Source of the DNA: Candidatus Segatella mututuai
GTDB lineage: Bacteria; Bacteroidota; Bacteroidia; Bacteroidales; Bacteroidaceae
Length of the DNA: 18,322 nt
Assembly: GCA_002439605.1 (NCBI GenBank)
Contig: DJOI01000002.1
Location: forward strand, 29,454-47,775
Direction: 5' to 3'
The notes beneath the pieces are model-generated. The model searched no databases and was not told where the DNA came from. It saw only the letters and a program-made list of their open reading frames with translations. Shown here piece after piece: positions 7,655 to 15,402 of this stretch. The position numbers and the translations under genes were made by a program. Positions within the stretch are counted from its first letter, which is position 1, and each line of letters starts with the position of its first letter.

Positions 7655-7690
7655 GCCCTTTTGGGGCGAAGTTCTTTCTCGCTCTTCGCC
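7655..7690 (-). other. Overlapping alternative hairpins in the lon-tgt gap
   Basis: GCCC/GGGC (7655-7658 and 7664-7667) and GGCGAAG/CTTCGCC (7665-7671 and 7684-7690) are two inverted repeats that share bases and cannot form together. They lie in the 99-bp gap between the lon stop and the tgt start. They could tune read-through or processing; this is weak evidence from complementarity alone. Confidence 0.3.
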
Positions 7691-7698
7691 TCGGCAGT

Positions 7699-10167
7699 TC
7701 ACTCTCCTTTCTTCACTTCCTCTGGGATGGTGAGGTCGATAGGGTGGTCTACCTTCTCGCTGGTGAGTGCGAAGTCCCATACGTCGGCAACATTCTCCAC
7801 ATAGTGAAATTCCACCCCCTTGCGATAGATTTCAGGAATATCCTCTATGTCTTTTCTGTTGTCCTGACAGATTACGATATCGGTAATACCAGCTCGCTTG
7901 GCAGCCAGTATCTTCTCCTTGATGCCGCCTACAGGTAGTACTTTTCCACGAAGGGTTATCTCGCCCGTCATGGCAGTGTTCTTTCTCACCTTACGCTGTG
8001 TTAGGGCCGAGGCGATACTGGTGGCTATGGTGATGCCTGCCGATGGTCCGTCTTTAGGAGTCGCTCCTTCAGGAACGTGGATGTGGATATTCCAATTTTC
8101 GAAGATGCGATAGTCTATGCCCAAAAGGTCAGCGTGTGCCTTGACATATTCCAAGGCTATGACTGCCGACTCCTTCATCACATCGCCTAAGTTTCCAGTC
8201 AGTGTGAGCTTGGCGGCTTTACTCTTGCTGAGTGAGGTCTCAATGAAGAGGATTTCTCCTCCTACCGAAGTCCATGCCAGTCCTGTTACTACACCTGCAT
8301 ACTGATTGCCTTGGTAGATGTCACGGGTAAAGATGGGCTTGCCCAATAGTTCCTCTACTTCTGCTGGAGTAATAGTGGTCTTCTCCAACTCGTCGGTATA
8401 TGCCAGCTTGTATGCCATCTTGCGCAAAGCCTTGTTGATAGCCTTCTCGAGCTGGCGTACTCCACTCTCACGTGTATAGTGGTCTATCAAGTCTTCAATG
8501 GCAGCCTTTGTAAACTTTATTTTTGGCTCATACTTATCGAGACCAGTATTCTTCAACTCGCGTGGCACCAGATGCCTTTTGGCTATCTCTACCTTTTCCT
8601 CAATGATGTATCCTCCTACTTCGATAAGTTCCATACGGTCGAGTAGCGGACGTGGAATGCTGCTGATATCGTTGGCTGTAGCTATAAAGAGCACCTTCGA
8701 CAAATCATAGTCTACATCAAGGTAGTTGTCGTGGAAAGCGCTGTTCTGTTCAGGATCGAGCACTTCGAGCAGAGCCGATGACGGGTTTCCGTTGATGGCG
8801 TTTTGCGTCACCTTGTCTATTTCGTCGAGTATAAAGACGGGATTGCTGCTGCCGGCCTTCTGTATGTTCTTGATGATTTGTCCAGGCATGGCTCCTATAT
8901 AGGTGCGGCGATGTCCGCGTATTTCCGACTCATCGTGCAGACCGCCCAAGGACATGCGTACATATTTCCTTCCCATAGCTTCGGCGATGCTCTTTCCAAG
9001 ACTTGTCTTTCCTACTCCAGGAGGCCCATAAAGGCAGAGAATAGGACTCTTCAAATCGCCTCGCAATGATCTTACAGCCAGGTATTCCAAGATGCGTTCC
9101 TTCACTTTCTCCATGCCGTAGTGTGCCTTGTCGAGTACTTTCTTGGCATGTTTGAGGCTCAGGTTGTCTTTGGTGTACTCGTTCCATGGCAAGTCTACCA
9201 ATGTTTGCAGGTAGTTGACGAGGATGGGGTAGTCTGGACTTTGTGGGGCGATGGTTTCGAGCTTGCTCAATTCTTTGTTGAATGTTTTGGCTGTAGCCTC
9301 ATCCCATTTTTTGTTCTTGGCCTTTTCGGCCAGTTCCTTGCGCTCGGGTGTTTTCTTGTCGCCGCCGAGTTCCTCTCGTATGTTTTTTAGTTGCTGTTGC
9401 AGAAAGTATTCTCTTTGCTGTTCGTCGAGGTCGAATCGTGTCTTCTGTTTGATGTCCGACTGTATGCTCAGCAGCTGCAGTTCTTTGTGTTCAGTTCTCA
9501 AGGCAAGGTAGAGTCGGTCGCAGAGGTCGTCTTCCTCAAGCATTTCTATCTTGTCCTCTATGCTGAAAGGCATGTTGCTGCAGATGAAGTTGGCCTCAAT
9601 CATAGGGTTGGATATGTTGTTGAGGGCATATTCTGCTTCATTTGGCATCTCCTCACAGGCATGGATGAATTTGGTTGTTTCCTGGTGTAGGGTGTCCAAC
9701 AGCGTTCGAAAATGCACGTCTTCCAAATTTGGCCACTTTTCTGGCAGACTGGTTACAAGTCCTTTATAGTAAGGATTTGTTGATGTTATCTGGTCGAGCT
9801 TGCATCTGCCAAGAGCCTGCACGACAATGGCCATGTTCCCAGATTCTATTCCTGGTAGTTCTATTGTTTTTATGAGCTTGGCAAAAACGCCTGTCGTATA
9901 GAGGCTGTCGGATGTGGGCTTTTCTGTTGCCTCGTCTTTCTGACAGAAAATGCAGAAAATTTTGTCTGGATTTTCGATAAGCCTTTTGGCGAGCTGAACG
10001 CTTTGAGACCTTCCCACGATGATAGGTGCCAGAACAGTAGGGAAAATGACGAGATTGCGTGTGCAGAGAATCGGATATTCTCCAGAATCTCTTTCTGTCA
10101 CCAATACAGAAGCATCACCATCAAAATCGGCAATCATTTGAAATTGTGTATTTTGTTTTCTGTCCAT
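7699..10167 (-). CDS. lon: ATP-dependent protease Lon
   Basis: Cytoplasmic AAA+ serine protease that degrades misfolded and regulatory proteins. The 822 residues fit the LonA family. Order: N-terminal substrate-binding LAN domain (about 30-235, with YPILCTRNLVIFPTVLAP), helical linker (REYFLQQQLKNIREELG), AAA+ module with Walker A GPPGVGKT near 381-388 and Walker B FILDEIDK, then the protease domain with PKDGPSAG (catalytic Ser709) and GGIKEK (catalytic Lys752, 43 residues later, as in E. coli). The start at 10167 is followed by a polar stretch of about 30 residues before the LAN domain, common in this phylum. A good -7 box lies just upstream. It heads the lon-tgt-lptG-helicase cluster. Confidence 0.97.
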   Translation of the reverse strand: MDRKQNTQFQMIADFDGDASVLVTERDSGEYPILCTRNLVIFPTVLAPIIVGRSQSVQLAKRLIENPDKIFCIFCQKDEATEKPTSDSLYTTGVFAKLIKTIELPGIESGNMAIVVQALGRCKLDQITSTNPYYKGLVTSLPEKWPNLEDVHFRTLLDTLHQETTKFIHACEEMPNEAEYALNNISNPMIEANFICSNMPFSIEDKIEMLEEDDLCDRLYLALRTEHKELQLLSIQSDIKQKTRFDLDEQQREYFLQQQLKNIREELGGDKKTPERKELAEKAKNKKWDEATAKTFNKELSKLETIAPQSPDYPILVNYLQTLVDLPWNEYTKDNLSLKHAKKVLDKAHYGMEKVKERILEYLAVRSLRGDLKSPILCLYGPPGVGKTSLGKSIAEAMGRKYVRMSLGGLHDESEIRGHRRTYIGAMPGQIIKNIQKAGSSNPVFILDEIDKVTQNAINGNPSSALLEVLDPEQNSAFHDNYLDVDYDLSKVLFIATANDISSIPRPLLDRMELIEVGGYIIEEKVEIAKRHLVPRELKNTGLDKYEPKIKFTKAAIEDLIDHYTRESGVRQLEKAINKALRKMAYKLAYTDELEKTTITPAEVEELLGKPIFTRDIYQGNQYAGVVTGLAWTSVGGEILFIETSLSKSKAAKLTLTGNLGDVMKESAVIALEYVKAHADLLGIDYRIFENWNIHIHVPEGATPKDGPSAGITIATSIASALTQRKVRKNTAMTGEITLRGKVLPVGGIKEKILAAKRAGITDIVICQDNRKDIEDIPEIYRKGVEFHYVENVADVWDFALTSEKVDHPIDLTIPEEVKKGE

Positions 10168-10195
10168 ATTCGTTTTTAGAATTCTTTTTAGAGTG

Positions 10196-10203
10196 CAAAG
10201 GTA
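10196..10203 (-). promoter_or_regulatory. Promoter -7 box for lon
   Basis: On the minus strand this reads TACCTTTG followed by CA, an exact match to the Bacteroidetes primary-sigma -7 consensus TAnnTTTG. It sits 28 bp upstream of the lon ATG. No TTTG -33 box is found at 19-21 bp, so the upstream element is weak or replaced by an activator site. A 7-bp inverted repeat, AGAATTC (10178-10184) and GAATTCT (10216-10222), flanks the box and could be an operator. Confidence 0.55.
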
Positions 10204-10290
10204 GTCATTTTTATTGAATTCTGAGGGATTGGTACAGATATTTTAATATATTCGTGACATTTTTTTGTGAAAATGATAAAATAAAATAGG

Positions 10291-10298
10291 CATATTTG
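10291..10298 (+). promoter_or_regulatory. Weak -7-like box upstream of trmN6
   Basis: CATATTTG differs from TAnnTTTG at one position. A TTTG at 10264-10267 lies 23 bp upstream, somewhat too far for the usual 19-21 bp spacing. It is the best candidate in the AT-rich divergent lon/trmN6 spacer. Confidence 0.25.
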
Positions 10299-10315
10299 CG
10301 TTTTTTTCGAGAAAC

Positions 10316-11059
10316 ATGCAAAATTTATGTATAGAATATAAATCAAGATTTAAACAAGGATTTGTGGTAGATTTTCAATTCAAGTATTTTGGAATTATGC
10401 AGGATAAGTGTGGCATGAAAGTAGGCACGGATGGCGTTCTCTTAGGAGCTTGGGCTTTGGGGGGTGGAAAGATGTTGGATATAGGTACGGGCACAGGACT
10501 TGTGGCTCTTATGATGGCTCAGCGCTTTCCGCAATCTGTAGTCGATGCTATTGATATAGACGAGGAGGCTTGCTGGCAGGCTATGGAGAATGTGGCGGCC
10601 AGTCCTTTTGCTGGGAGAATATATGTGCGTCATAGCTCGCTGCAGGATTTTCATTCTTCACAACCTTATGATGCTATTGTCAGCAATCCGCCTTTCTTTG
10701 TCGACAGTCTGAAGAATCCAGATTCCAAACGCTCGCTTGCTCGACATACAGACACATTGTCTTTTGCCGACCTGTTTGCAGGAGCCAAACGTCTGCTTAC
10801 GGAACATGGTTCTCTTTCGATAGTTGTGCCTACGGATGTGTTTGGTAGAATAGAAGAGGAGGCTTGTTATAAGGGATTTATGCTTGTGCGTAAATGTATG
10901 GTGAAGACGGTTGAGCGCAAGGCTCCAAAGCGTATCCTTCTTACCTTTTCCCGCTGTCGTGATGGCAACCTTGAGGAGTCTACTGAAGTGTTGCAGTCGC
11001 AAGATGGTGCACGCTCGGAATGGTATGCTCGAATAACGGAGGACTTTTATGTCAAATGA
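10316..11059 (+). CDS. trmN6: tRNA1(Val) (adenine(37)-N6)-methyltransferase, TrmN6/YfiC type
   Basis: SAM-dependent methyltransferase expected to modify A37 of a valine tRNA; cytoplasmic. The 247-residue Rossmann-fold protein has the family N-terminus FQFKYFGIMQDKCGMKVGTDGVLLGAW (residues 20-46, typical of YfiC), the SAM-binding loop MLDIGTGTG (about 53-61) and the N6-adenine catalytic motif NPPFF (124-128), then FVDSLKNPD. The start is uncertain. Family members usually begin a few residues before FxFK, so the in-frame GTG at 10364 is a real alternative to the ATG at 10316; the extra 16 residues are encoded by unusually AT-rich DNA resembling a leader. It is divergent from lon and upstream of ppdK, with no evident operon partner. 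Confidence 0.87.
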   Translation: MQNLCIEYKSRFKQGFVVDFQFKYFGIMQDKCGMKVGTDGVLLGAWALGGGKMLDIGTGTGLVALMMAQRFPQSVVDAIDIDEEACWQAMENVAASPFAGRIYVRHSSLQDFHSSQPYDAIVSNPPFFVDSLKNPDSKRSLARHTDTLSFADLFAGAKRLLTEHGSLSIVVPTDVFGRIEEEACYKGFMLVRKCMVKTVERKAPKRILLTFSRCRDGNLEESTEVLQSQDGARSEWYARITEDFYVK

Positions 11060-11175
11060 AACTTTTTGTCTATGTGTCACTTCACGAAAGTAATACAAAA
11101 GTAAATTCGGGATGTTTTTTGTGTGCGTAAACAACCAAAAATGTAATGTAGAGATAGCAAAAAGTTGGTTTTATG

Positions 11176-11207
11176 TTTGGCGGAACGAAAGAAATGTTAT
11201 ATATTTG
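11176..11207 (+). promoter_or_regulatory. Bacteroidetes-type promoter of ppdK
   Basis: TTTG at 11176-11179, a 20-bp spacer, then TATATTTG at 11200-11207 followed by CA match the consensus TTTG-N19-21-TAnnTTTG fully. A transcript starting near 11214 would have a leader of about 38 nt, A-rich and without a Shine-Dalgarno, before the ATG at 11252. This is the clearest promoter in the window. Confidence 0.8.
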
Positions 11208-11251
11208 CATCACAAAAACAACAATAACTAAAAATACAAACCTATTCAACT

Positions 11252-13972
11252 ATGAGTGAAAAAAGAGTTTATACCTTTGGTAATGGTAAGGCAGAAGGCA
11301 AGGCCGACATGAGAAACTTGCTCGGTGGTAAGGGTGCCAATTTGGCAGAGATGAATCTTATTGGTGTACCTGTTCCTCCTGGTTTTACCATTACAACAGA
11401 TGTTTGTAATGAATATTTTGAAAAAGGCAAGGAAGCTGTTGTTGCCCTTCTTAAAGAGGAAGTGGAGAAAGCGGTTCGACATATAGAAACTTTGATGAAT
11501 TCGAAGTTCGGTGATGCGGAGAATCCACTTCTTGTCAGTGTACGTTCTGGAGCCCGTGCTTCTATGCCAGGTATGATGGATACCATTCTCAACCTGGGGT
11601 TGAATGATGAGGTAGTAGAGGGGTTGGTTCGCAAGACTGGCAATGAGCGCTTTGCTTACGACAGCTATCGCCGTTTTGTACAGATGTACGGCGATGTGGT
11701 ACTTGGCATGAAGCCTGTGAACAAGGAAGACATCGACCCATTCGAGGCTATTATCATGGACGTGAAGAAGCAGCGCAGAATCACTCTCGACAACGAAATG
11801 ACTGTCGAAGAACTGAAGCAACTCGTAAAGGCGTTCAAGGCTGCTATCAAGCAGCAGACAGGCAAGAATTTTCCTGATAATCCTATGGAACAGCTTTGGG
11901 GAGCTATCTGTGCGGTCTTCGACAGTTGGATGAACGAGCGTGCCATCCTTTATCGCAAGATGGAAGGTATTCCTGCAGAGTGGGGGACGGCCGTGTCGGT
12001 TATGGCCATGGTATTTGGCAACATGGGTGACACTTCTGCAACAGGTGTTTGCTTCAGTCGTGATGCAGCGACAGGTGAGAATCTCTTTAATGGCGAGTAT
12101 CTTGTCAATGCACAGGGCGAGGATGTGGTTGCCGGTATCCGTACACCACAGCAGATAACCAAGGAAGGTTCTATACGCTGGGCAAAACTTCAGGGAATCG
12201 ACGAGGAAACTCGTGTCACAAAATATCCTTCTATGGAAGAGACAATGCCTGAGATTTTTATTCAGCTCAACGACATACAGAACAAGTTGGAGAAGCACTA
12301 TCATGATATGCAGGACATGGAGTTTACCGTACAGGAGGGGCATCTCTGGTTTCTTCAGACTCGTAACGGCAAGCGTACGGGTACTGCTATGGTTAAGATT
12401 GCCATGGACTTGCTCCATGAGGGCGAAATCGACGAGAAGACAGCCCTCGAGCGTTGCGAGCCCAACAAACTTGATGAGCTTCTTCACCCTGTATTCGATA
12501 AGACAGCTCTGATGCAGGCCAAGGTGTTGACTCGTGGCTTACCTGCTTCCCCAGGCGCGGCAAGCGGTCAGATTGTATTCTTTGCTGATGATGCGGAAAA
12601 GTGGCATGAGGGTGGCCATCGGGTGATAATGGTTCGTATCGAGACCAGCCCTGAGGACTTGGCTGGAATGAATGCTGCCGAAGGAATCTTGACAGCCCGT
12701 GGTGGTATGACATCTCATGCGGCTGTGGTAGCTCGTGGTATGGGGAAGTGCTGTGTATCAGGTGCTGGAGCTATCAATGTAGACTATAAGGCCCGTACTG
12801 TGGAAATCGACGGAGTGGTTCTTCGCGAGGGTGATTACATCTCCCTGAATGGTTCCACTGGTGAGGTTTATAATGGTGAGGTCAAGACCAAACCTGCAGA
12901 GGTGACCGGCGACTTTGCAGAGTTGATGAATCTTTGCGACAAATATACAAAGTTGGTGGTTCGTACCAACGCAGATACGCCTCATGATGCAAAGGTGGCA
13001 CGCAGTTTTGGCGCAGTAGGTATAGGCTTGTGCCGTACTGAACACATGTTCTTTGAGAACGAGAAGATTAAGGCCATGCGCGAGATGATTCTTTCTGGTA
13101 CAAAGGAAGGTCGAGAGAAAGCTCTTGCCAAGCTTCTTCCTTATCAGAAGCAGGATTTCTATGGTATTTTGAAGGCAATGGATGGTCATCCTGTAAACGT
13201 TCGTTTGCTCGATCCTCCTCTGCATGAGTTTGTTCCTCATGATTTGGCTGGGCAGAAGACGATGGCTGAAGAGATGGGTGTTTCCGTTGAGGAGATTCAA
13301 AAGCGTGTCAACTCTCTGAGCGAGGCCAACCCTATGTTGGGGCATCGTGGTTGTCGCCTTGGTAACACTTATCCAGAGATTACCGCTATGCAGACAAAAG
13401 CTATTCTGGGCGCAGCCATCCAATTGAAAAAGGAAGGTTTTGATCCTCAGCCAGAGATTATGGTTCCTCTCATCGGCATTGTCAACGAGTTTGATATGCA
13501 GGAGCAGGTAATCCGCAGCACAGCCAAGGAACTCTTCGACCAGGAAGGCATTGAGATTCCATTCAAGGTGGGTACCATGATTGAGATTCCTCGTGCAGCT
13601 CTTACTGCCGACTATATTGCCAAGAAGGCTGAGTACTTCAGCTTTGGTACCAACGACTTGACTCAGATGACCTTTGGCTACAGTCGTGACGACATCGCAA
13701 GCTTCTTGCCTGTTTACTTGGAGAAGAAGATATTGAATGTCGATCCATTTCAGGTTCTCGACCAGACTGGTGTTGGTCAGCTGGTAGAGATGGCAGTCAA
13801 GAAAGGGCGTGGTACTCGTCCTGATCTCAAGTGTGGTATCTGTGGTGAGCATGGTGGTGAACCTTCTTCTGTGAAATTCTGTCATAGGGTGGGTTTGAAC
13901 TATGTTTCTTGTTCTCCATTCCGTGTGCCAATCGCACGTTTGGCTGCGGCGCAGGCGGCTGTGGAGGAATAA
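11252..13972 (+). CDS. ppdK: Pyruvate, phosphate dikinase
   Basis: Interconverts pyruvate, ATP and phosphate with PEP, AMP and pyrophosphate. In anaerobes it links glycolysis and gluconeogenesis and can spare ATP. The 906 residues fit the family (about 870-910). The N-terminal nucleotide-binding domain begins with LLGGKGANLAEM; the central swivelling domain carries the phosphorylated His489 in GGMTSHAAVVARGMG, with Thr487 at the position regulated in plants. The C-terminal PEP/pyruvate barrel includes GIGLCRTEHMFF, FGTNDLTQMTFGYSRDD and the catalytic Cys864 in GICGEHGG. The ATG at 11252 gives the standard N-terminus. It has its own promoter and an insertion sequence only 10 bp after the stop, so its native 3' end has been displaced. 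Confidence 0.97.
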   Translation: MSEKRVYTFGNGKAEGKADMRNLLGGKGANLAEMNLIGVPVPPGFTITTDVCNEYFEKGKEAVVALLKEEVEKAVRHIETLMNSKFGDAENPLLVSVRSGARASMPGMMDTILNLGLNDEVVEGLVRKTGNERFAYDSYRRFVQMYGDVVLGMKPVNKEDIDPFEAIIMDVKKQRRITLDNEMTVEELKQLVKAFKAAIKQQTGKNFPDNPMEQLWGAICAVFDSWMNERAILYRKMEGIPAEWGTAVSVMAMVFGNMGDTSATGVCFSRDAATGENLFNGEYLVNAQGEDVVAGIRTPQQITKEGSIRWAKLQGIDEETRVTKYPSMEETMPEIFIQLNDIQNKLEKHYHDMQDMEFTVQEGHLWFLQTRNGKRTGTAMVKIAMDLLHEGEIDEKTALERCEPNKLDELLHPVFDKTALMQAKVLTRGLPASPGAASGQIVFFADDAEKWHEGGHRVIMVRIETSPEDLAGMNAAEGILTARGGMTSHAAVVARGMGKCCVSGAGAINVDYKARTVEIDGVVLREGDYISLNGSTGEVYNGEVKTKPAEVTGDFAELMNLCDKYTKLVVRTNADTPHDAKVARSFGAVGIGLCRTEHMFFENEKIKAMREMILSGTKEGREKALAKLLPYQKQDFYGILKAMDGHPVNVRLLDPPLHEFVPHDLAGQKTMAEEMGVSVEEIQKRVNSLSEANPMLGHRGCRLGNTYPEITAMQTKAILGAAIQLKKEGFDPQPEIMVPLIGIVNEFDMQEQVIRSTAKELFDQEGIEIPFKVGTMIEIPRAALTADYIAKKAEYFSFGTNDLTQMTFGYSRDDIASFLPVYLEKKILNVDPFQVLDQTGVGQLVEMAVKKGRGTRPDLKCGICGEHGGEPSSVKFCHRVGLNYVSCSPFRVPIARLAAAQAAVEE

Positions 13973-13982
13973 ATAAGAAAAT

Positions 13983-14006
13983 GAATGTCCGCAAGTTGCC
14001 AATTAG
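13983..14006. repeat. Left terminal inverted repeat of the IS
   Basis: GAATGTCCGCAAGTTGCC followed by AATTAG matches the reverse complement of the right end (GAATGTCCGCATGTTACC, then AAATTAG), with two substitutions and one 1-bp gap. The transposase stop (minus-strand TAA, 14003-14005) lies inside it. Confidence 0.85.
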
Positions 14007-14955
14007 TAGATTCTATGTTTGAAGTCCGCCCTATAGGTGCACGCACAAAGTTCAAGCCTGTCAAAGAGCCTGAAGCCGAAATACCTCCGGTTGAACTTGT
14101 AACAGAACTCGTTGAGGTACAGCTGGAGGAATTCCGCTTTTATGTCATGGTAAGTGTCCAGTATGCTCCTTTTAGCATTGCTGATGGCAATATGCACCCA
14201 CGACAAGACCTTGCCCACTTTTTCCTTGTCGTCCATGACCACGACATGGTGGGCGGCCACATTGCCGTCCTTTTCAATGGAAGAGTAACCGTTGTATCCA
14301 TCGGTAGTCACATCGGCGCTCCCATCCGTACCTTGTTTTACTTTGTCAGTCAAGGTAGAGGACTTTAGGTCGCCGATGACCTGCATCTTTATATGTCCGA
14401 CAGCCTTTTGGATGTACTATACTTCTTATTCGGCGGGGTTTGCGGCAGACGGCTCTCGGCCATGACAAGCACGGAGGTCTTGCGCTGGCTGCCACGTCCG
14501 CGTTTCAACGGGCAATCCTTCTGTCCTTCGGGCGTTTCCGTGGAGAAGAAACCCTCGTCAATCTCCATGTTTCCATGAAGCGGGTAGCATTCGTCACGCT
14601 TGCCCATCACATCACGCAGCTTATGCACCATCTCCCATACGGGCTGATAACGCTTGCGACCAATCTGGCGTTGTATCTCCTTGGTGGATATGGCACGCTT
14701 TGTCGCCGTCAGGAGAAACATGGCCGCAAACCAGTCACGCACCGGCAGATGGCTGCCTTGCATCACCGTACCGGAACGAAGTTGCATCTCGTGCTTGCAA
14801 TCCAGGCATGTCCAGGACTTGTGGCTCGGATTCCAACTCAGGCGCAAACCGCCACATTGACTACAGAACAGACCGTGATGCTCACGGAAACGGCGAAAGG
14901 CTTCCTCACAGGATGCTTCGTCAGGGTATTGATGGTAAAAATCAAGTAGGTTCAT
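14003..14955 (-). pseudogene. IS1595-family (ISXO2-like) transposase, split by a one-base frameshift
   Basis: DDE-type transposase in two frames. The N-terminal part (14955 down to about 14410) starts MNLLDFYHQYPDEASC and has a zinc ribbon with CSQC and CLDC pairs, then MEIDEGFF with the first catalytic Asp. It runs into a stop at 14389. The C-terminal part, in the other frame, continues with GHIKMQVIGD, the second Asp in TTDGYNGY and the typical SNAKRSILDTYH and YLNEFCYKFNRR. Continuity is restored if one A is added to the A4 run on the minus strand (plus bases 14406-14409), giving TSK-KAVGHIKMQ. Met14955 is preferred over the longer start at 15024, because homologous transposases as recalled begin at MNLL-type sequences. 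An indel is favoured over programmed slippage, which is not a usual IS1595 mechanism. Confidence 0.85.
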
Positions 14956-15043
14956 AATCCATATGTTTATTGTCTTACGCCTCATACCCTGCACACAGTG
15001 TTCCAAAACGTGGCTATGGGGCAACTTGGCAGTTTAAACTTTG

Positions 15044-15068
15044 CTAATTTGGTAACATGCGGACATTC
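15044..15068. repeat. Right terminal inverted repeat of the IS
   Basis: Inverted partner of 13983-14006; read on the minus strand it begins GAATGTCCGCATGTTACC. It lies upstream of the transposase start, with about 90 bp between. Confidence 0.85.
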
Positions 15069-15170
15069 ATTTAACGAATAGTTAGTTTTTCAGCTTTATT
15101 TTTTTGAATATCCGCAATCGTCCAAACAGCAAAATATATGCCTTTCTGAGGGTTGTTTTTATGAGGTTGT

Positions 15171-15262
15171 CATGTCGTACGACTATGGTTGCTATGAACG
15201 TACGACATGAGGTCGTATAGTCGTACGACATGGGGATGCATAGTCGTACGACATGACTTTAG
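15171..15262. repeat. Array C: four 23-bp units with palindromic core GTCGTACGAC
   Basis: CGTACG centres occupy 15176-15181, 15199-15204, 15222-15227 and 15245-15250, exactly 23 bp apart each time. Units 1, 3 and 4 have the full 10-bp palindrome GTCGTACGAC; unit 2 has AACGTACGAC. Units 2-4 continue with ATG, while unit 1 lies in the opposite orientation (CATGTCGTACGACTATG). Its 17 bases (15171-15187) are perfectly complementary to 15239-15255 in unit 4, so a long stem across the array is possible. Confidence 0.9.
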
Positions 15263-15320
15263 GAAAACTTCGAGGGCTCTTTTTCTTGTTGCTTTTTATT
15301 CAAAAACTGAATGTACAGTG

Positions 15321-15340
15321 AACAATTATGAACAATTATG
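15321..15340. repeat. 10-bp perfect tandem duplication
   Basis: AACAATTATG occurs twice head to tail and is followed by AACG. It is AT-rich, in the glycosidase 3' spacer, with no evident role. Confidence 0.6.
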
Positions 15341-15344
15341 AACG

Positions 15345-15370
15345 TGGCATGAACGAATATTCACATGCCA
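15345..15370 (-). other. Small hairpin downstream of the glycosidase gene
   Basis: TGGCATG (15345-15351) pairs with CATGCCA (15364-15370), with a 12-nt loop containing GAATATTC. It lies about 135 bp past the glycosidase stop. There is no U-tract on the minus strand, so a terminator role is uncertain. Confidence 0.3.
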
Positions 15371-15402
15371 TATAAAAGAAAGCAATATCCCATTCATCCA
15401 AG

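Larger units (their letters stand above)
13983..15068. mobile_element. IS1595-family insertion sequence, about 1.09 kb, transposase frameshifted
   Basis: Bounded by imperfect terminal inverted repeats of 24-25 bp (13983-14006 and 15044-15068) and carrying one ISXO2-like transposase on the minus strand, with its stop codon inside the left repeat. IS1595 elements normally make 8-bp target duplications. The flanks (AAGAAAAT on the left, ATTTAACG on the right) do not match at this boundary or when it is shifted by up to four bases. The exact ends are therefore uncertain by 1-4 bp, since identity extends out to AAATGAATG. It lies 10 bp beyond the ppdK stop, convergent with ppdK. The frameshift suggests it is no longer autonomous, unless the missing base is a sequencing error. 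Confidence 0.88.

Noticed and set aside
11096..11103. Minus-strand TACTTTTG resembling a -7 promoter box in the trmN6-ppdK gap
   Set aside because: It would transcribe antisense into trmN6 with no gene to serve; in AT-rich spacers TAnnTTTG occurs by chance.
11246..12487. Open frame of 413 codons on the minus strand across the first half of ppdK
   Set aside because: Antisense shadow of a strongly supported gene. It is His/Leu/Cys-rich with no domain, and arises from the codon bias of ppdK.
12758..14002. Open frame of 414 codons on the minus strand across the second half of ppdK
   Set aside because: Same reason: it fully overlaps PPDK motifs and has no recognisable protein features.
14389..14411. 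Programmed -1 frameshifting in the transposase
   Set aside because: The sequence C-AAA-AGG is not a good slippery heptamer and IS1595 elements are not known for it; a one-base loss in an A-run is simpler.
15171..15262. Array C considered as a CRISPR array
   Set aside because: Units are only 23 bp in total, with palindromic cores and related linkers; there are no unique spacers of about 30 bp and no cas genes.
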